From contig JBIQIY010000019.1 in the NCBI GenBank assembly GCA_044507775.1, forward strand, positions 1 through 64,000: DNA of 64,000 bases. The letters are read 5' to 3'. Positions 60,505 through 64,000 of this stretch are shown piece by piece. Under the pieces are notes generated by a model. It saw only the letters and a list, made by a program, of their open reading frames with translations. It did no database searches and was not told the DNA's origin. Source of the stretch: Chryseosolibacter sp044507775 (GTDB lineage Bacteria; Bacteroidota; Bacteroidia; Cytophagales; Cyclobacteriaceae). A program made the position numbers and the translations under genes. The stretch's first letter is position 1, and every line of letters begins with the position of its first letter.

Positions 60505-61568
60505 TATACTTCAATCGGTAGGGTAAAATAAAAAGTAGCCCCAGTGTTCAATCCGGCCTGGGCCCACACACGGCCGCCGTGCCTCGTTACGATACGCTTC
60601 ACAATGGCCAGGCCTACACCTGTTCCACTAAAGTCCTGCATCTTGTGAAGTCGTTGAAAAACGCCAAACAGTTTTTCTGCATAGCGCATATCAAAACCGA
60701 CGCCGTTGTCTTTCACTTCGTAGCAAACTTCCCCATCACCTGAATGATAGGAATTAATTGAAATGGTTGCAACCTCTTTCTTGCCGGTGTATTTGACCGC
60801 ATTTTCAATCAGGTTGAACCAGACTTGCCGGACCATGTCGGCGTCCGCAAACGCTGGCAATAAGTTACCTACTTCGACATTGATCGTCCTTCGCGGCTCG
60901 AGACCTACGAGTTCCTGGACAATGTTGTTTACCAGGCCCGTCATGTTCATCTGGATGCGTTGAATGGGTTTGCGTCCGAGGCGGCTGAACTCAAGGATGT
61001 CATCGATAAGCTTTCCCATCCGGCGGGCATTGTTCATCACCACGCCAAGAACGCGGCGCCCTTCGTCGTCAAGTTTACTTGCGTAATCCTCCTGCAATAT
61101 TTTAGAATATCCGTCGATGGAGCGCAAGGGCGCTCTCAAGTCGTGTGAGATCGAGTAGCTGAAAGCTTCCAACTCCTGATCCAGATTCTTGATGCGCTCA
61201 AGCGCATCGTGACATCTTGTATTGTCGATTGTACTGAAGAGGCGGTTGGAAAAATCAGTCTCCGATTCGGGTATGTCCACCAGACTCAGGATTACCGGAA
61301 ACGTGTCTCCTGACTTCCGGATCAGTGTCAGTTCGATCTTTGCTATTTTCACGCGCTCAAGGAGCGCAAACTTTTCTTCGATCTCATCCGCGTTGGAATC
61401 GACAAGATCTGTAAACTTCATCTTGCCCACAATTTCGTCGCGATCATAACCGAGCCATTTTAATAGCGTGTCGTTCACGTTCGTCAGCACCCCCTCGGCA
61501 TCAATCGCATGATAGCCACACGGCGCGTTGTTAAAAAGGACCGATGTCTCCATTTCCAACATATTCAT
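60504..61568 (-). CDS. PAS-domain histidine kinase
   Basis: A 354-residue soluble kinase. The PAS domain (about 5-115) shows FNNAPCGYHAIDAEGVLTNV and LLKWLGYDRDEIVGKMKFTDLV. The kinase has H-box FSYSISHDLRAPLRSIDGYS, N-box NLIENAVKYTGK, G1 DNGVGFDM, and G2 GTGVGLAIVKRIV. There is no membrane span, so it senses inside the cell. Its stop overlaps the next ATG by one base. The kinase is related to those of phytochrome-type proteins but carries no GAF/PHY domain. Confidence 0.92.
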   Translation of the reverse strand: MNMLEMETSVLFNNAPCGYHAIDAEGVLTNVNDTLLKWLGYDRDEIVGKMKFTDLVDSNADEIEEKFALLERVKIAKIELTLIRKSGDTFPVILSLVDIPESETDFSNRLFSTIDNTRCHDALERIKNLDQELEAFSYSISHDLRAPLRSIDGYSKILQEDYASKLDDEGRRVLGVVMNNARRMGKLIDDILEFSRLGRKPIQRIQMNMTGLVNNIVQELVGLEPRRTINVEVGNLLPAFADADMVRQVWFNLIENAVKYTGKKEVATISINSYHSGDGEVCYEVKDNGVGFDMRYAEKLFGVFQRLHKMQDFSGTGVGLAIVKRIVTRHGGRVWAQAGLNTGATFYFTLPIEV

Positions 61569-61780
61569 TATTGCGGTCGCTTGGGTTGCTTAACGAAAAA
61601 ATTCAGACAATGCATCAACAGGAACAAATTGAATACTTCCGCAAGTAACGAAAGGATGCAAATGTTGACTACCCCTAAGGCATCATTAGATACAGAAGTA
61701 TTGTGTTGTGCAAGCATTTCTTTAGCGGCGTCATCATTTTCGCTGGTGCCGGAGGTAATAACAACAAACAATACGGTCAT
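61568..61780 (-). CDS. Possible small membrane protein upstream of the PAS kinase
   Basis: A 70-residue frame starting ATG at 61780, MTVLFVVITSGTSEND, with a hydrophobic segment NICILSLLAEVFNLFLLMHCL. Its TAA stop overlaps the ATG of the PAS kinase gene as TAATG, which favours a real, translationally coupled gene. No family is recognised and coding signal is weak. It could be chance. Confidence 0.35.
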   Translation of the reverse strand: MTVLFVVITSGTSENDDAAKEMLAQHNTSVSNDALGVVNICILSLLAEVFNLFLLMHCLNFFVKQPKRPQ

Positions 61781-62081
61781 GCAGGGTCTTTTCAAAATTG
61801 CAGGTTTAAGGTCGCGTTAACCGTAGATACGGCAACGGTGATCATTCAGACTTCAGTCTGCTTCAAGTGATGGGCTTTAATAAAATTAAAGAAGCCCCGT
61901 CTATCAAAAAAAGGTAACTTGGGTAAAATCTTACATGTTTATTACATTATATGCGAAAACGTGCCTGAATTCCGCATATCGTGAAGGGCTACCCGTCGAA
62001 ACGGTCGCTTGAAGCAGGCCACCGGTAAAAAAGCGGCAGGTAAATGAACAATAATGGGTACATTACTTGTTAATGATTGTG
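61781..62081. other. intergenic region with a hairpin
   Basis: 301 bases between divergent genes. GGGCTTTAAT (61872-61881) faces ATTAAAGAAGCCC (61885-61897), an AT-rich hairpin with one bulged base. I see no gene. Promoters for the kinase operon and the small acetyltransferase should lie here. Confidence 0.4.
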
Positions 62082-62390
62082 ATGGAAAAAATAAATGTAG
62101 TTAACAACAAGGAAAAGCAACGTTTTGAACTCAACCTCGGAACCGACTTTGCTTACATGGAGTATCGCTTTCAAAACAACACAAAAGTTTTGATGCACAC
62201 CTATGTACCCGAAAAATATCGCGGAAAAGGTAATGCAGTAAAATTTATTCAGCAGGTACTGGACGATGTACGCAAGGCAAAGTCCCAGGTCATGGTGAAT
62301 TGTGCTGCGGTTTCACGTTTTATCAAAGACCATCCGGAATACAATGACCTTGTAACGCGGTTCCGACCCGCCGTTTTGAGCAAGCGTTAG
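62082..62390 (+). CDS. Small GNAT-family acetyltransferase (YidJ-like)
   Basis: A 102-residue protein matching the short GNAT family (PF14542 type). The core YVPEKYRGKGNAVKFIQQVL contains the RxxGxG-like acetyl-CoA loop, and VNCAAVSRFIKDHPEYNDLV is the family-typical end. The substrate is unknown. I start it at the ATG at 62082 (MEKINVV); ATG at 62073 or TTG at 62067 would add three or five residues. It stands alone. Confidence 0.85.
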   Translation: MEKINVVNNKEKQRFELNLGTDFAYMEYRFQNNTKVLMHTYVPEKYRGKGNAVKFIQQVLDDVRKAKSQVMVNCAAVSRFIKDHPEYNDLVTRFRPAVLSKR

Positions 62391-62626
62391 TCGCAACCGA
62401 ACGGCATCGTCGAGTATTGGGTTGCCGCAGCCGGTACGGTAATGTGGCAATCGACAAAAAAACTTACATCCCCATTTTGCTGGTATAATGGAAGAACTCA
62501 ATTATCACTGAGGATAATGGTCTACAGTCGGTAATTATTTCAGGAGAAATACCTTTTAAACTCCAGAAGCAGCCGGGAACGAAATTTGGACTATTACCCT
62601 TCTGAATTTCATACCGGGAAGATTCC

Positions 62627-63775
62627 ATGAATAAAGGTACATTGAAAATACTCTCTCTGGAGGATCTGGAGGATGACTTCTTTCTGATAACCCACGCATT
62701 GAAAAAATCGGGACTGGATTTCATTGCCAAACGGGTTGATAGCAAGGAAGAGTTCAGTAGGGCGCTCGGCGAGTTCGGCGCTGATGTTATTCTCTGTGAT
62801 CACTCTCTCCCACAGTTCAATTCCAGCGAAGCATTGCGCATCTTTCATCAGCGCAAATTAGCCATCCCGTTTATACTTGTGACCGGAGCGGTGTCCGAAG
62901 AATTTGCCGTGAGTTCGCTCAAGCGTGGCGCTGATGACTATGTGTTGAAGTCCAATTTGGCACGCCTTCCGAATGTGATCGATAATGCGCTCAGGCAAAA
63001 AGAAGCCGAGCGTCAGAAAATCGAGGCAGCACAGGCTCTTGCACGACAGAATGAAACACTGATCAAGATCAACAAGGAGCTTGACAGTTTTGTCTACAGC
63101 ATATCACATAATTTACGAGCTCCTCTGATGAGTGTTCTCGGATTGCTCGACCTGGCGAGGAACGAAAGCAGCAGCGTGGTCATACATCAATACCATGAGA
63201 TGATGAAAAGCAGCGTCTGCAAACTCGACGATACTTTGAAGGAAATTCTTGAATATTCGAGAAACGCGCGGCAGGGCCTTGTCGTAACCGAAATCGATTT
63301 TCAGAAGTTGATCAACGACAATTTCGAAAGGATGCAGTTCATGCCGGGGTATGAGCGCATCCGGAAGGAAATTTTTATCGAAGGCGGGAATCACTTTTAC
63401 TCCGACCATTACCGTCTCAGTCTTATCCTCAACAATCTGATCTCCAACGCGATCAAGTACTCTGATCCCGCGAAGGAATTCTCGTTCATACAAATCACAA
63501 TTCAGCTGACACCGGAACGTGTGTTCCTGACGTTCAAAGACAACGGTATCGGTATTGAGCGCGATTACATTCAGAAAGTCTTCAATATGTTCTTCCGGGC
63601 AACGGAGAAAAATGAAGGGGCTGGTCTCGGGTTATACATCGTTAAAGAAGCGGTCGAAAAACTCGGCGGCATCATAGAACTTGAATCGCAGATCGGCAAA
63701 GGAACAATATTCAACATTCAACTCCCCAACCTCATTCACGAGCATAAGAAGGATGTAGAAATTCAGTTAATGTAA
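62627..63775 (+). CDS. Response regulator-histidine kinase fusion, second copy
   Basis: A 382-residue paralogue of the protein at 58920-60083, sharing LKILSLEDLEDD, DVILCDHSLPQFNSSEAL, PFILVTGAVSEEFAVSSLK, SFVYSISHNLRAPLMSVLGL, NLISNAIKYSD, DNGIGI and GAGLGLYIVKE. The layout is the same: REC, linker, HisKA, HATPase. The two genes diverge from a shared neighbourhood and point to a duplication. This copy is monocistronic. Sensor input is unclear because there is no sensing domain. Confidence 0.9.
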   Translation: MNKGTLKILSLEDLEDDFFLITHALKKSGLDFIAKRVDSKEEFSRALGEFGADVILCDHSLPQFNSSEALRIFHQRKLAIPFILVTGAVSEEFAVSSLKRGADDYVLKSNLARLPNVIDNALRQKEAERQKIEAAQALARQNETLIKINKELDSFVYSISHNLRAPLMSVLGLLDLARNESSSVVIHQYHEMMKSSVCKLDDTLKEILEYSRNARQGLVVTEIDFQKLINDNFERMQFMPGYERIRKEIFIEGGNHFYSDHYRLSLILNNLISNAIKYSDPAKEFSFIQITIQLTPERVFLTFKDNGIGIERDYIQKVFNMFFRATEKNEGAGLGLYIVKEAVEKLGGIIELESQIGKGTIFNIQLPNLIHEHKKDVEIQLM

Positions 63776-63848
63776 ATTCAAACCGAATAATCGCGTCCGT
63801 CTGTGGAACACGGCTTGTTTTCCAGCTGCCCATCGGAACTTCGAATCT

Positions 63849-64000
63849 TTATTTCTTCTTAATATGTAACACCCAATCCTGGTAATGTAAGACGCCGGGA
63901 TATCCACCCGGTGAAGCAAAATACCGGACATCGCCACCCTTGACAGTTCTTGGATTCCGGAATTCACCGGTGCCCGGGTTAAACCACCGGAACTCGAAAT
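63849..64000 (-). CDS. 3' end of a gene for a protein with a collagen-binding-like C-terminal domain
   Basis: The minus-strand frame enters from the right edge and ends at TAA (63851-63849). The last 49 residues include FEFRWFNPGTGEFRNPRTV, then GGDVRYFASPGGYP, and finish HYQDWVLHIKKK. This pattern (WFNPxTGE, a P-G-rich turn, DWVL at the end) matches the small C-terminal domain found behind DUF4038 glycoside-hydrolase-like modules, often named putative collagen-binding. The rest of the gene lies beyond the window. Confidence 0.6.
   Translation of the reverse strand, partial: FEFRWFNPGTGEFRNPRTVKGGDVRYFASPGGYPGVLHYQDWVLHIKKK

Noticed and set aside
63767..63967. 66-codon minus-strand frame at the right edge
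   Set aside because: A different frame (ending at 63849) shows a recognisable C-terminal domain and runs off the window, so this one is a shadow.

Overview
The window looks like a chromosomal piece of a Bacteroidetes bacterium, most likely a Cytophagales-type organism of roughly 50% GC. The evidence is candidate promoters of the Bacteroidetes form (TTTG-like box, 18-22 bases, TANNTTTG), many lipoboxes, a GSII-type glutamine synthetase, DUF2911 and DUF4260 proteins, RimK/RLAN ligases and Wza/Wzc/CpsB exopolysaccharide genes. Shine-Dalgarno sequences are mostly weak and several starts appear to be GTG or TTG. Most of the window is ordinary chromosome; the exceptions are a decayed mobile island at 32.0-36.9 kb and several families of intergenic repeats.

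Layout. 0-5.3 kb: tRNA-Ala with a nearby copy of its 3' tail, then cutC, an asparaginase-family hydrolase and an NlpC/P60 lipoprotein on the minus strand, then asnB and a DUF4260 gene. 5.6-9.4 kb: an ammonium assimilation block (Amt transporter, beta-barrel porin, GSII) closed by a strong terminator. 9.5-17.3 kb: a very large SF1 helicase, a ComEA-like helix-hairpin-helix protein, hemA, and an ECF sigma gene overlapping a four-helix membrane protein. 17.3-21.5 kb: a tight minus-strand operon DUF155 / C39-like peptidase / RLAN-RimK ATP-grasp ligase / GCS2 ligase, which looks like a peptide or amide biosynthesis pathway of unknown product. 21.7-31.9 kb: a YdjC-type deacetylase, a lipoprotein, a Cys-rich copper-storage protein, a DUF2911 protein, a short SecA paralogue divergent from a TPR-CHAT protein, and an NAD-dependent epimerase behind a 21-A run.

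32.0-36.9 kb is an AT-richer island beside tRNA-Arg(CCT). It holds five long repeat units in two clusters, a RelE/ParE-type toxin-antitoxin pair bracketed by 26-bp direct repeats that resemble a tRNA 3' tail, two orphan minus-strand genes, a small helical protein and what reads as the first 38 codons of a serine recombinase cut off where a repeat fragment begins. This is the most unusual part of the window.

36.9-48.8 kb: hflX, then an exopolysaccharide cluster (glycosyltransferase, rfbC, Wza-like, Wzc-like, CpsB-like phosphatase, epimerase), then a coupled operon of a TPR protein, a ComA-family phosphosulfolactate synthase, a DUF368 lipid-carrier transporter and aroE. 48.9-64 kb: uvrB flanked by heptamer-repeat intergenic elements, sodB, a tadA-like deaminase, aspS, a methyltransferase, a D-aminoacylase-like protein lacking the usual HxH motif, a TPR/PD40 protein, a PAS kinase / response regulator / REC-kinase operon with a second REC-kinase paralogue downstream, a small GNAT, and the 3' end of a gene that runs off the window.

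A theme across the window is heptamer tandem repeats, a different heptamer in most places, that begin at or within a few bases of gene 3' ends (cutC, the YdjC gene, aroE, uvrB, sodB, tRNA-Arg and the tRNA-Ala tail copy).
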